From the NCBI GenBank assembly GCA_023935145.1, contig CM043701.1, positions 73,144,817 to 73,208,816 on the forward strand: 64,000 nt of DNA, given 5' to 3'. Positions 1 through 10,955 of this stretch are shown here, piece after piece. The notes below the pieces were generated by a model. That model saw nothing but the letters and a program-made list of their open reading frames with translations. It was not told where the DNA came from and ran no database searches. Every line of letters begins with the position of its first letter. The stretch's first letter is position 1. Source of the stretch: Bretschneidera sinensis. Lineage: Eukaryota > Streptophyta > Magnoliopsida > Brassicales > Akaniaceae. Position numbers and translations under genes: made by a program.

Positions 1-1351
1 AAGTTCGGGAGTGTAAACTCCTATAGTCATTTTTTTCCTCTTGATTGCTAATTATTTTACTTGTGATTTTATAAGTCTTGAATTTTTTGAATTTTCTTAC
101 CAAGCATACATTTGAGTATGATTGAATTCTCTATGAATCTAAAATTTGTGATTGAGGATGAGTTTTGTGGATACTTTGATTTAAATCTTTGTCCTTGAAC
201 ATAATTGAGCATATAGTTATTTTTTTTCTTTATTTCCATTTTGCTGACAAAGAGAATGGGTAGAATCAACTGGGTCGGGGGAGTTCAATCTTGCTTTACT
301 TTAGAATCCATTGATGGATCATTGAGGTGAAATCCTAGTTGATACCAAATATTTGAGAAATGATCTAAGCATTTTTTTGTCATAACCAAAAAGCTTTCCC
401 AGTTGTCCTAGTTATCATACCATCATTGCATGGTGTACTTCCATGGTCAACCCCCCTTGAGCCTTACTTTATTTAAGCTTTTATTTATTCTTTTAACTAC
501 ATTAACCATTCCCATTCTAAGCCTAAAAAGCCATGAATTTACCTTTTACAGTTTGAGAAAATACTTTGGTGGGAATATACATTTAAAGAGAAAGTTAGTT
601 TAAAGGAAATTATGCTTTGTTTGATCCAAGTGTTCAAAAAAAAATGAAATATTTTTGCTGGGTTTGTTTTTTTTTTGCCCAGAGGTGAATTATCCATCAT
701 GGAAGGAAGCATAAAATAGAGAAAACTCAATGAATGAAGTGCAGATCACTTCAGATTTTGTTAAAAGTGTACTTGGTATTGCTTTATTAAGCACAAAAAC
801 AATAATGTCACCAGTATGAGCATGCAGTCGAGAAAGAGTTATGGTCTGAAACCTGTTGATATCTCTTTTATTGTTCTTTCCACTAAGTATTTTCCAAGTT
901 TGCTTTAATTTTCCTTATCCATTTCTATCTTAGCCCTCACCTCGTGGCCTATCATTGCAACCTGATTAAAGACCATTTGATCTCTGATTTCGGTGTTGAC
1001 TACATTAGTGGAGACAGTTTCTGAAAATTGGACTTATAGAGTTAACTTTTGAGAGAATTCCTCTGGTTTTAGTTGTTCTACTTTTATCTAAGTTTGTAGG
1101 TGGTTTGGAGTTAAATTGACTATATCATACACACACTCAAGGACTTAGCTTTAAGTCAAAGTAGTCTCTTAACTCTTGCTTGACAAATTGCTAAATTTTT
1201 ATTGATTTTCTTGCTATCCTTGATATTAAAAGAGTAAGATGTTAGTAATGAAATCTAAATTCAGATAATGGCTTAGTGAGTGATGAGATTTTTCTATGGG
1301 TTCGTTTTATTTTTATTTGAGGACAAATAAAGTTTTAAGTTTAAGGGTGTT
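1..1351 (+). mobile_element. 3' untranslated internal region of an Athila-like element, truncated by window start
   Basis: This is non-coding sequence between the end of pol (outside the window) and the 3' LTR. It matches, in reverse complement, the region 50160-51830 of the minus-strand Athila-like element; shared text includes the pieces around 110-170, 250-330 and 400-560. Positions 1-18 look like the tail of a first polypurine-like tract. A hairpin sequence (ATTTG, loop AGGA, CAAAT) lies at 1315-1328 and the true PPT at about 1333-1351. Short ORFs here have no recognisable product. The 282-bp duplication seen in the minus-strand copy is absent. Confidence 0.8.
1315..1351 (+). other. Hairpin plus polypurine tract (PPT) of copy A
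   Basis: A 5-bp perfect stem with loop AGGA (1315-1328) is followed by a T/A spacer and the purine run GTTTAAGGGTGTT, immediately before the LTR. The PPT primes plus-strand DNA synthesis in LTR retroelements. The arrangement is the same at 48399-48435 and 50160-50196 on the minus strand. Confidence 0.7.
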
Positions 1352-2590
1352 TGATGCCGTTCATAATTTCCTATTTTCATCATGTCTTAACTTTTAACTT
1401 TAATCTAATTTTAGTAATTTTTGTTGGTTTTAGGCTTCAGTGTTGTCATTTAATTTATTTTAGGTTTAGAAGAAGAGAAAGATCCAAATTTTAGTATCCT
1501 ATCGTCAAGGGACTCTTTCTTTTGTTTAAAAAAAGAAATTTTAATTGAAGACTTTGGAGCCTATATAAAGGAAAGGGAGAAACCTTAATTAAAAGAGACA
1601 ACTTGCAGCCCTAGAGAGATAGTCGGCAGCCCTCTCCTCCTCATTCGGCAGTAGCAGCCCGCAACCACTAGTCCTCCTCATCTGATAGCAGCAGTTATCC
1701 TAATTCGACACCAACAGTTTCCACCTCCCGCAACTGCTACCTCACAGTCGGCACCTACATCGCCCCCTGCTTGGTATCCAGCGTTGATCGCACAACAACC
1801 CTCTACAGCAGCAAAGTAACTAAACGCACACTGGTTTAAAAAATTATGGTGAATTCGTTGCTATTAAATTTAATTTTCAGCATGAACTAAACTTTCTTTA
1901 TTCTAGGAAAACTATGTAATTTAATTTCAAACTATGCTTGCTTTTCTATACTGATTTGTAGTAATTATCTTCTATGTTTGGCTGATTTATTTTGGACATA
2001 TTGCTTCTAATTAACTGGCCATTAATTAGATGATCTTGATCTTGTGACTTGCCATCGAAATAAGGAATTACATGATAGAACTTGGATATTTTAGCATAGG
2101 TAAATATAGGAATCAAAAGACTTATATGAACTTGTATAGTCTAAAAAAATCGCTGGTCTTAATGCTTTCTTGTTTTATTAATTTGCATACTCTTGTGTAG
2201 AATAATGAACAAAAATATTTCCAATTGACTATCGAAAGAAGCTTTTGTATAAGTTGGAGATTTCACAAACAAACATAGTGGATTAATTTTAATTAGTTAG
2301 ATGAGTTAAGCATAATGAAAAATTAAGTGAAATCGATTTCCTAGAAATTCTTTCTCTTATTAATTTGATATTTGAAAAACAATTTTCTTTTCCTTTGATT
2401 ATTTCATTTAAATTGATTTTACTTCATATTGCAATTACAAACAACAAAAAGAGATTTTTCTAAATAAAATCAAGATTAGTATAATTTCGGTACTTGTCAG
2501 AAGTAAGTTACCAATCCTTGAGGACGGTACTCATCTTATCACTTTACTATAAAACTACAATACTGTGCACTTTCAGTTTTGCACCGATCA
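1352..2590 (+). repeat. 3' LTR of Athila-like element (copy A)
   Basis: The LTR starts TGATGCCG directly after the PPT and ends GCACCGATCA, giving TG...CA termini. It aligns along its length, in reverse complement, with the LTRs at 47169-48398, 48893-50159 and 57503-58715. It contains the family's GCAG-rich segment (1607-1815) and the shared tail at 2500-2590. No right-hand target-site duplication can be tested because the element's left end is outside the window. Confidence 0.88.
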
Positions 2591-2961
2591 AGAATCGAGG
2601 AAATCTATGTTACTATTTAGTTATTATAAAAAGGAAGGAGACATTGGAATTTGAGAATGATGAAGAAATTTATTAGATGCGTGTATTGGACCATGTTGTT
2701 AAAATTAGAAGGATATGGAGTAACTCGATAAATTTATGATTTTGATAGCAAATCAAGAGGTTGAGAACATGTCAGTTTAAATTCGAGAATTTATAGAATT
2801 GTAACTAATCATTGATTTAGTTGAAACTTTCTTCGAAGTGTAAAATGTGAAAAGTATGAAGTTATTGAAGGTATTGGGGATAGAACTATTATAAGGAGAA
2901 GGAATAAAAGTATGAAAGGATGAGCTAGAGAAGAGATAAAGCAATAAGTTTTATGGAAAGA

Positions 2962-3114
2962 TTTTAAGTATGATTCAAGATGTTGAATGTGCGGATGAGT
3001 ATGAAATTGGAAAATTTGGGAATTCATTTTTTGGGGAATTGATGTGAGAATTTGTTATTACAAGTACTAATAACTATAAGGTTACAAGATAAAGACTCTT
3101 AGAAAATTTTGAGG
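2962..3114 (+). repeat. 153-bp direct repeat, copy 1
   Basis: It matches 3658-3810 in the same orientation over its whole length with scattered substitutions. Similarity stops abruptly after GAGG in both copies. Confidence 0.8.
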
Positions 3115-3657
3115 CAGAGAGCCTGCTAAGCAAAAGAAATGATGTTTTGATGTAAGTTATAAATTCTTGAGTAGAAGATTTGATATATAAACTTATGTAA
3201 AGAGACAGAAAGATTCTAAGAGAATGGAAAAACTTGAATTACGATCAACGCCAAAGGAAAAGTCATGTAAAGGAAAATCTTTGGGAGGTGCAAGTAAAGT
3301 TTAAGAATAAATTAAGCATTATTGAAGGCAACTAAGTGATAAAGCTAGAATGGAGATTTATAGAATAAGACTAGTAACTGTAAATAGAATTGACTGATTC
3401 GTAAAAAATTTCAAGTGTTGCTACAAAATGTATTACGAAGTGCTTATGGTTGTTAAGGAAGGACAAAATTTAAGGTATTCAAAGAAGAATAGGAAATAGC
3501 GAAGATCTTAATTTTGAAAGAAATGGATAAAAGAAAGATGTGAAGGAAAAGAATTTGAATGATACTCTTATTTAGAGGGTTGGTTTGATGAAAGTTTAAT
3601 ACAAATAAAATGGAAGAGAATATGAGATGAACTAAGAAAATGTTAAGCCCAATCAAA

Positions 3658-3810
3658 TTTTAAGTATGATTTGAGATGTTGAATGTACGAATGAGTATGA
3701 AATTGGAAAATTTGGAAATTTATTTTTTGGGGAATTGATGTGAAAATTTGTTATTACAAGGACTAATAACTATAAGGTTACAAGATAAAGATCCTTAGAA
3801 AATTTTGAGG
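3658..3810 (+). repeat. 153-bp direct repeat, copy 2
   Basis: Second copy of 2962-3114. It ends exactly where the proposed LTR begins (TGTCC at 3812). Confidence 0.8.
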
Positions 3811-4749
3811 ATGTCCAAACTCTCTGGACCTTGGATAATCAACTATGCAAACTTCTTTGAAGCCTACAGTTGATTGTCCGAACCCCTGAACCTATTTTCA
3901 GCTTTATATTTCCCAAAATGATCCACTCTTGTTAAATATTTCAACCATAGACTTCTTCCAAGGTGCTACAGGTTTAAAATATGTTAAGGTTTTGAAAGCT
4001 AAGATCTTGAAAGGATTTCATTTGTTTTAAACCATGCGAGAATAAGGCTTATAAAAGTTTTATACAAATGGAAAAAGAATTGTGACTTAATCTCTAGTTT
4101 TGTTTGTTAGTATGAGCTTGATGAAATGATTGGATATATTTAAATTATGTGTTTCTTGATTTAATATACTAAGTAATTATATACATTAGATATGATTGGA
4201 GAAAGACACTAAGGACTAAGAAATAATCCAAAGTTGGAGTTTGGTACGACAAAGGTGAAGTTCACTTCAATTTTAGTAAGTGCTATAACATGTTCAATAA
4301 TATATAAAAGATTTAAAGGTATACAATATAAGTTAATTATGAAATCATAAATATTAGTATGTTTAGATTGATACATATATAGAGTTTGAGGTTTAGTCAT
4401 AACCTATAATGAATGATGTATGAGAATATAATGAGCATAGCGATTGGAACCACACTCCAAAACTATTAAAAATAAGTACTTAGTACGTAAGTATACACAC
4501 ACACACATTATATATATAAACTTCTTGGTATGACCTCTCTAGTATGAACAATAGACTATTCGAGTTGATGACTATAAAATTGAAAGGTTGTTGAAGTATA
4601 AACGATATAGAAATGAGAAATGTTTATACATACATATACGAAGTGATATGATCTATATAAGTTATGAATTTAATGATATGAGAAGTTGACGAATGCTTGA
4701 TTGAAGATTTGTTTGGATTATGATTTACAATTATTGCATTTAATTTTAA

Positions 4750-4952
4750 TTGTAAGGACTCCGCCTAGTAAGGGGTAAGGAAGAGATCCAATTTGATTTT
4801 AAATGTAAGGCATCCGCTTAGTAAGGAGTAGGGAGGAGATCCAAATTTTATTTTAAATATATGACTCTACCTAGTAAGGGGTAGGGAGGAGATCCAAATT
4901 GTTTTAACGTTAGGACCTCGCCTAGTAAGGGGTAGGGAGGGGATCCAAACTA
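4750..4952 (+). repeat. Four tandem units of about 53 bp
   Basis: The core CCTAGTAAGGGGTAGGGAGG followed by GATCCAA recurs near 4764, 4818, 4870 and 4921 with substitutions. Between cores the sequence is T/A-rich and variable in length. No reading frame is preserved. Confidence 0.85.
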
Positions 4953-5099
4953 TTTACATTGGGAGACGTCCCAATTACTATATGATTAGCCCATGGAAGG
5001 CAAATAAGAATGAGATGAAATTGGAATAAAGAGAAGTGAATAAAGAAGTGAACTCGCATCGCATTGCATTGCTTTGAATTCTTCCATTGATGGTTAGTG

Positions 5100-5285
5100 A
5101 AAATTATGTTTGTCCCATGAAAGACATGAATTATATTTGGCACATGAGAGGCATGAATTATATTTGGCCCATGAATGGCATGAGTTATACTTAGCCCATG
5201 AGAGGCAAAATTTGTGTTTAATCTATGAAGATGTTTTGTGTTTGGCCCACGAAGAGTATCTGATTTTTGGCCTATGAAATGTATA
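5100..5285 (+). repeat. Short tandem repeats of about 28 bp (CCCATGAGAGGCATGAATTA type)
   Basis: About six degenerate copies of a unit containing CCCATGA, a purine patch, GGCATGA and TTATATTTGG. They become less regular towards 5285. Confidence 0.75.
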
Positions 5286-5619
5286 TGATGTGACTTATTA
5301 AACGAAGTACATGTGGTTGATAATTACTTGTGATATGATAAGAATATATAAGGAGATGAACGTTATAAATAAATAGTTTGCACAAATGTTATGGTAAGAT
5401 TGTATTTACTTATAACGTTATGATAAGAATTGGAATTTAAGAAAAATGTCTCTAAAACGATTACTATTAGTAAGATATTTTAACTCATTGAGATTTTTAG
5501 CTCACCCTTCATTTTATTAACATTCAGGAAACTCAACGAAAGATTTGTGGTCACGGTTGATGGAAGACCTTAATAAGGTCATCGTACATGTTATACTCAC
5601 TGTTGAGTCTCCTTAAGGG

Positions 5620-5644
5620 TTTTTTTTTTTTTTTTTTTTTTTTT
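5620..5644 (+). repeat. Poly(T) tract, 25 T
   Basis: An uninterrupted run of T inside the putative LTR. It is a simple mononucleotide repeat; no adjacent target-site duplication marks it as a poly(A) tail of a LINE or SINE. Confidence 0.9.
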
Positions 5645-5840
5645 GTGTCTCTTGCAAAGCCTTAGAGTTGATGATTTGTATTGAAAGATTTATTGTATTC
5701 GAGATTTATATGTCTGTATTATTTGAAATGATTGAAAGGATTATTGTTTAACTTGTATGTTTATATCTTGAGTCAAGGTGCTCAATGCTGAAATGAAATA
5801 GAGTTGTTCTAAAAGGGCCCACTCAGAATAGGTCATTACA

Positions 5841-8283
5841 TGCTGTCCCAGTAAATGTAGGTGCTTAATCAGTTAACCTGTCCACTGATTGTGAATATAT
5901 AGTTCTTAATTTGACAAGAAAATTCCTTGTAAGCCACCTCAATGTAAGGATTGAGTGCCCTTATACACCGTAGAAATGAAAATGTTTCCCTTGAATGGTA
6001 GATCCCTAGGATTGGGTAAACATCGGCAGCTCATATATTCTCATTATAGACTTATAGTTACAGCTGAATGCTAGAAATATCAACTAGGGTAGATATAAGA
6101 CAAAACTAAAGTTCTTCTTTTCCCATTAATTTTTTAATTGCAGTTGCAAGGGATAAATTTCTTTGGTATGTATTTAATTACATTTGCTAATTTTCTATTA
6201 TTTTTATTTTTGTTAATTTTGTTTATGTTAATGTTACTTGATTGGGGTTTTATATTATCATTATAAGTATAAAAAAATATTTTTTGTTCGATTTGATATT
6301 AGTGTGACATTGATATTTTTTGTTTGATTTGATAGTAGTGTGACATTGGTAATACAAAGTTTAAAAAAAAAAAAACCAATGTGGTAAATATTTATATGTT
6401 TTGTGAATTTATAATAATTACTGAATAATTGAAATAAAATAAAAATTTTAACTTAGTGACCGTAAAATCGATGATGTATTTCGGCCCACTTTAAAGAGAA
6501 CTCTTAGCTTCACCTCTGCTTAAACATGTCCAATCACAAAACCGCCCCTCAACTGCAAAATAGTTAATAAAAACGATAACAACATGTGTTTAAATTTTGG
6601 ACAGTTGGCTGACTGTTGTTCGAAGACTTCACCGATTTATTAAAAATATATTTTAGACTATAATTACGTTCAATTTCAAATCTATCATTAATGATTCTAT
6701 TCTAAACTTCGGGACTTAATTTTTTGTTTCCTTTTCTTCCCTTCTTTCTCCTAAGGGCTTTCTCTTTCTATATGAACGAATAAAATTATGTTTCTATGCA
6801 AAGATGTAATAATTAGATCTAAAACCTTGAAAGCATATTTCTGGGCTGGAAATTCAAGATCTTTTCGTAGATGGCAATAATCTAAAATCTTCATCACTTT
6901 TGATCTTTTGATTCTTTCTTTAATTTATTTTGGTGGATGCATAACAGACTATAATGGTTGAAAAAGAATGCCAAAAGATATGTAAGATCTGAACCAACAA
7001 GTATATCAAAAGCTCATAAAAGAAGCCACTTCTGAGACAGATATAGTCAGGAGCCTAAGACTACTATACTAGTAAACTTAATAATTCAAATACGATTAGG
7101 GAAGCAATTTACCTATTGATTTGATTTAATAATAAATGCAAGGATAGAAATTTTGCCCCGTTCGGTGCAGATCATAGTCAGAATGGAAGCTCTGCTTGAG
7201 GGAGGTGAAAGACAAGAAGCAAAGGAAAAAAAAGATTTAAGTCCTAAAGTTTAGGAGAAAATTGTTTGTGATAGATATGGAAGTTGTCTTTTTTTCAAGT
7301 GATGTACTTTTAACCACCATTAAATCTAAGGATTGAACATAGGCTTAGGTTAGAAGATGAGTGCTCTTCCCACATAACCGGTTTTGTGGGAGTTACTATA
7401 AAATCGGGGAGGTTTATTAGTAACCACTAGGAAATACAGTAATAACTAAATATTTAATAATACATTTAAATATTGAGTTATTACTATACTTTCATTTGGT
7501 TATTAGTAAATTTCCTCGATTATGTGAGATCAGAATTCTTAGAAGACACTTTTAATAGCATTAAAAAGCCACTATTAGATTTGAATTAATATAACAATTT
7601 AAAACAAGGGGAAGACTAAAAGTTTTGCACCTAGTGTTAATTGATCCTTGTCCTATATATATATATATATATAATAATTTAATTTCCGTTGAGTGCTCTT
7701 CTTGAGGAAAACTTCAAAGAATTCATGCGAGAGGAGACGAAGAGTTTTCACCTATTTATAGATGAAGAAATGATAAGAATATGCGTAGAATTGAGTCCAG
7801 CTTATCCCAAGCTCAATTTTTTTTTTAGCTCAAACTCGACTTAAAAACAAAATATTGACCCACAACTCAACTTGATTTATAAATCTAAAATTTAAATTAA
7901 TTTAATTTATCTTAAAACCCCATAACTAATGAAATAATAGTTCTAATTTTAAATTATATATATATATATATATATTAAAATTATTAATTCAATCGAGCCG
8001 ACTCACGATTATACCGAGTCAAGTTTGACATTGCTCGAGCTCAATTTAATTAAGTTTTAAACCAAGCTTTTTGATCTGAGCCTCTCAAGCAAGTTAAGTT
8101 GCTTGGCTCACTTTCACCCCTACATAAAAATCTCTTGAACAAAGTGAGATATTTTCTCCAAATTTGATTGAAGTTTCCCACCAAATTTAAAGAAAGAAAT
8201 AGTTAGGAGGAATAATCAAACTTTATGTTTCCCTCCAAAACCCATTCATTGATCATCTTAAATTTAGAGAGAGAGAGAGAGTG

Positions 8284-8336
<53 letters not shown>

Positions 8337-8424
8337 GTGTGTGTGAGAGGAATGCTAGTTTACACCATTTAAGGCATAAGTTAGCATTGTGTCCCAACCT
8401 TATAGGACCAAAATAACCTACATA
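5841..8424. other. Anonymous A+T-rich flank, no gene recognised
   Basis: I see no supported coding region, RNA gene or complete transposon here. There are (AT)n runs near 7650-7672 and 7955-7978. A segment at about 7790-8115 has alternating CTCGAGCTC-like and GAGTC motifs resembling decayed non-autonomous DNA transposons, but I found no terminal inverted repeats or target duplication. The sequence just left of 8430 is the original target of the nested TRIM and continues at 40865. Confidence 0.6.
8265..8349 (+). repeat. Compound microsatellite (GA)n(GT)n(AT)n(GT)n
   Basis: GA repeats, then GT, a long AT tract, then GT and GAGAGG. The short 63-residue reading frame across it is an artefact of the repeat. 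Confidence 0.95.
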
Positions 8425-8429
8425 TTTAT
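8425..8429. other. Target-site duplication TTTAT of the TRIM, left copy
   Basis: TTTAT directly abuts the left terminal repeat (TGTAAC at 8430). The identical pentamer abuts the right terminal repeat at 40860-40864, about 32 kb away. Confidence 0.88.
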
Positions 8430-8550
8430 TGTAACACTACTAGCTCATCCAAAAAAGTGTTAGCTCAAGTTGATTTTGTGATCATAAGGCCTTGCATATA
8501 TACCAAGATCTTTCCCATTACAGTATTGATGTTGGATGCGGGTCATCACA
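8430..8550 (-). repeat. TRIM terminal repeat (sense 3' copy)
   Basis: Runs from TGTAACACTA to GGTCATCACA and aligns with 40738-40859, sharing blocks such as GATCATAAGG and ATATATACCAAGAT. Confidence 0.85.
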
Positions 8551-8566
8551 AACTCCCTCACAAGAG
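8551..8566 (-). other. TRIM polypurine tract
   Basis: On the minus strand this reads CTCTTGTGAGGGAGTT, immediately upstream of the sense 3' terminal repeat. It is short but correctly placed. Confidence 0.6.
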
Positions 8567-8677
8567 AAATCCCAAATCACACAATCACAATCAAACAAAT
8601 AGTTACGGTCCGTTGGAGGCTCAGATACCACGATGAGCTTGTCACCAGCCTAAATACTATGCCTCCATAGGGTAATG
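8551..8677 (-). other. TRIM internal sequence, non-coding
   Basis: A 127-bp non-coding stretch between the TRIM repeat and the chromovirus insertion point. The remainder continues at 40713-40737. The last five bases, TAATG (8673-8677), are one copy of the chromovirus target duplication. Confidence 0.7.
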
Positions 8678-10523
8678 TGTAACGACTCATCCCGGGTTAG
8701 TCACCCCCGAGACGGTGTCATCATATTTTGAAAATCTAAGCACGACACATATATGCAACAATATAAAAACATCAACTGAAATTATATATATCTATACATT
8801 AATCCTTAACCCTCAACAAGGGAATTACATTATTAAAATCCCAACTGAAACATTATACACAACATATTATGCATGAATATTTATAATATTTTTTTTCATT
8901 AGTTTTAGGATGTGGACTACAAGGCTTACAGACAATAACTCAGTCTGAATATCAGCTCACTAATCTATCTGTCCTGCTTGCCACATGAAATATTTAACAA
9001 TAAGGAGTGAGCTTCACAAGTTGAGTGAATTAAATTTACTAGAAGTATTCAATTGTTCAAATAGTCTTCCAATATTTATTCATCTATATCTCATATAATT
9101 CGATAATAGCATTCTATTATTACTACTCATCATAATCCTCATCCTTTATCAATCTCTTCTTCTCATATATTTAATCATTTTGAGACTATCAATTCTATCT
9201 CATAATTACCTCATTATGAGGTTCACGGCATATAATCAATCACTCAGATAATTCTTATCATATCATACTTCTATATTTCTTTCTCATCAGATCTGTCTCT
9301 CGGTGAGACTCATTGTCTATCAGTTATATCACAATCAAAACTGATGCTTTAGCATCTCAATCAATAGTAATCAATATTTAAAACAAATGCAATGCATGCA
9401 TTTAAATTATCAGATCATTTGGGAACATCTTCCCATATGAACAATAATATAAAAACAAGCATACATTCAAATATTCAATTTAGCTATCCTGCTTTTTCTC
9501 AAAATTATTATTTGATCATATTGATTAAATTATCTCCATATATATCATATCAAATTATCAATCATAACTTGTCAAGAATTTCATTTATCCCTTTATTATA
9601 TATTTAATCAACTTATTATTTCAATAATATTACTTCTCATATAATAAATCTCTAACAAATCAATTATTTCTACCATACCCATCAACCAACTTTCATTTAT
9701 CATCAAATCATAGGTTAATAATTAATTCAAATATCATCACTTTATATTTCATATTTATCTCGATTACTAAAAGTAAATTTAACTCACCACGTAGCACTTA
9801 GAGCTACCCGTGGATCACCTCCTTGTCTTTCTTACTCCTTTCAGCAATTTCCCCCGATTGCTGATCGTCAACACCTGACATAATATTTATATTAAAATTT
9901 CTAATTTATTCTTCAATTCTTCCATAATTCATACCCTTTAAAAATTCCCACATTGAGTTCCGAAAAATTTCATGTATGCTAAATTTCAAAAAATAAAATT
10001 CACATTATTACCTTTTGTTTTTCTTAGAGCTTTCCTCGACTCTCTTTAAAATTCTCCCGCAAACCCCTTCAAAATTTTACTCTTTCAACATTTCTTTTCA
10101 GTCCCCAAGTGTTTAAAGAAATAGAGTAATTTGAATTGAAGAATGAAGAAAACCAAACGGGATTTGGTAAGAAAAATACAAAATAAACAAAAAACCAAAT
10201 TTTATATTCAAAATTGTTTTTTAAACTGCCACCATTTAGCTTGTTGTTTAACATGCAAGAGGTTGCATGTATTTTGACAACACCTGGAGTCCAGGTGTTG
10301 TCAACCGTTGTTTTTTTTTTATTTTTCTTTATCTTTTTTTCCTTCCCTTTTTGTATCGCCAAATTTTTTTTTCTTTTACTTTACACCACCACGCATCTAG
10401 TTTTTTTTTTTCAAAAAAATTATTTTATTCAATAATAAATCTTTCATGTACATATTATTTTATTTCCATGTAATATCTATTAAATTACTTCTTTACCTTT
10501 ACTTTAAGAATACAGGTATTACA
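8678..10523 (-). repeat. Chromovirus 3' LTR
   Basis: 1846 bp, starting TGTAACGACTC and ending GGTATTACA in window orientation. It aligns with 38544-40707 over nearly all its length. It lacks a 317-bp segment present in the 5' LTR (39320-39636). Its sense 5' end (10523) follows the pre-PPT sequence CGAGGACGAAATTTTTATAAG at about 10536-10556. Confidence 0.92.
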
Positions 10524-10560
10524 ATTCTACCAATCTTATAAAAATTTCGTCCTCGAAATT
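10524..10560 (-). other. Chromovirus pre-PPT and PPT region
   Basis: The minus strand reads AATTTCGAGGACGAAATTTT and then TATAAGATTGGTAGAAT before the LTR. The first part is highly characteristic of plant chromovirus 3' ends; the purine tract itself is weak. Confidence 0.7.
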
Positions 10561-10599
10561 TCCTTACCTAACTCAAGAAACATTTGTGAATAATATTTC

Positions 10600-10955
10600 T
10601 TCGTATTTGCCTCACACTCTCATGTAATCTTTTCAACATCTTTATTCTGCCACAAAACTTGAACTAATGGAATTAATTTATTACACAAGACTTGTTCTTT
10701 TCTATCTAAAATTCTCACTGGTACTTGTATAAAAGTCAAATCTTCCTGAATTTCTATAGCTTAGCTCAAAATATTATGAGATTCATCATGTAAGCACTTT
10801 CGCAAAAGTGAAACGTGGAATATGTTATGTCACTGCTTCAACTCTAGAGGCAAATCTAGGTTATTCACAATTAGCCCAAATTTCTTAATAACCTCATAGG
10901 GTCCCAAATACCTCTGACTCAATTTTCCTTTCTTTTTGACTCTTAACACACCTTT
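10600..10955 (-). pseudogene. Chromovirus integrase C-terminal extension and chromodomain-like tail
   Basis: Translation of the minus strand gives the segment that in Tekay-type integrases follows the core: a K/G-rich strand, then YLGPYEVIKKFG, HNIFHVSLLRK, ILDRKEQVL and IPLVQVLWQNKDVEKIT. The last stretch corresponds to the chromodomain-like end thought to steer integration towards heterochromatin. A stop (minus-strand TGA at 10620-10622) replaces the expected Trp of this motif, a TGG to TGA transition. Several other stops and shifts precede it. Homology is inferred from motifs; no search was run. Confidence 0.65.

Larger units (their letters stand above)
2591..3811. other. Decayed non-coding repeat sequence with a 153-bp direct repeat
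   Basis: No coding region is recognisable. The segment 2962-3114 is repeated in direct orientation at 3658-3810 with few differences; both copies end in AAAATTTTGAGG. That end resembles the A/T-rich pre-PPT stretch of chromoviruses, so this may be the 3' end of a gypsy element preceding the LTR proposed at 3812. The body between the copies is purine-rich on the plus strand and otherwise featureless. Confidence 0.45.
3812..5840 (+). repeat. Probable LTR of a Ty3/gypsy (chromovirus-type) element, degenerate
   Basis: The stretch begins TGTCC after an A/T-rich pre-PPT-like sequence and ends GGTCATTACA (TG...CA). It has the look of a long gypsy LTR: internal tandem repeats at 4750-4950 and 5100-5285, then a T-rich 3' part. 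No second copy lies in the window and no target-site duplication or PBS was found, so both limits are inferences from terminal dinucleotides. Confidence 0.4.

Noticed and set aside
2494..2676. 60-codon ORF across the LTR end
   Set aside because: It runs over the LTR/flank border and has no family features.
7790..8115. Non-autonomous hAT-like DNA transposon
   Set aside because: Motif style is suggestive, but no matching terminal inverted repeats and no 8-bp target duplication could be found.
8225..8416. ORF with Cys/Val and Tyr/Ile repeats
   Set aside because: It is the translation of a GA/GT/AT microsatellite.
8430..8550. Cassandra TRIM (5S rRNA in LTR)
   Set aside because: No 5S internal promoter boxes are recognisable in the 121-bp repeat.
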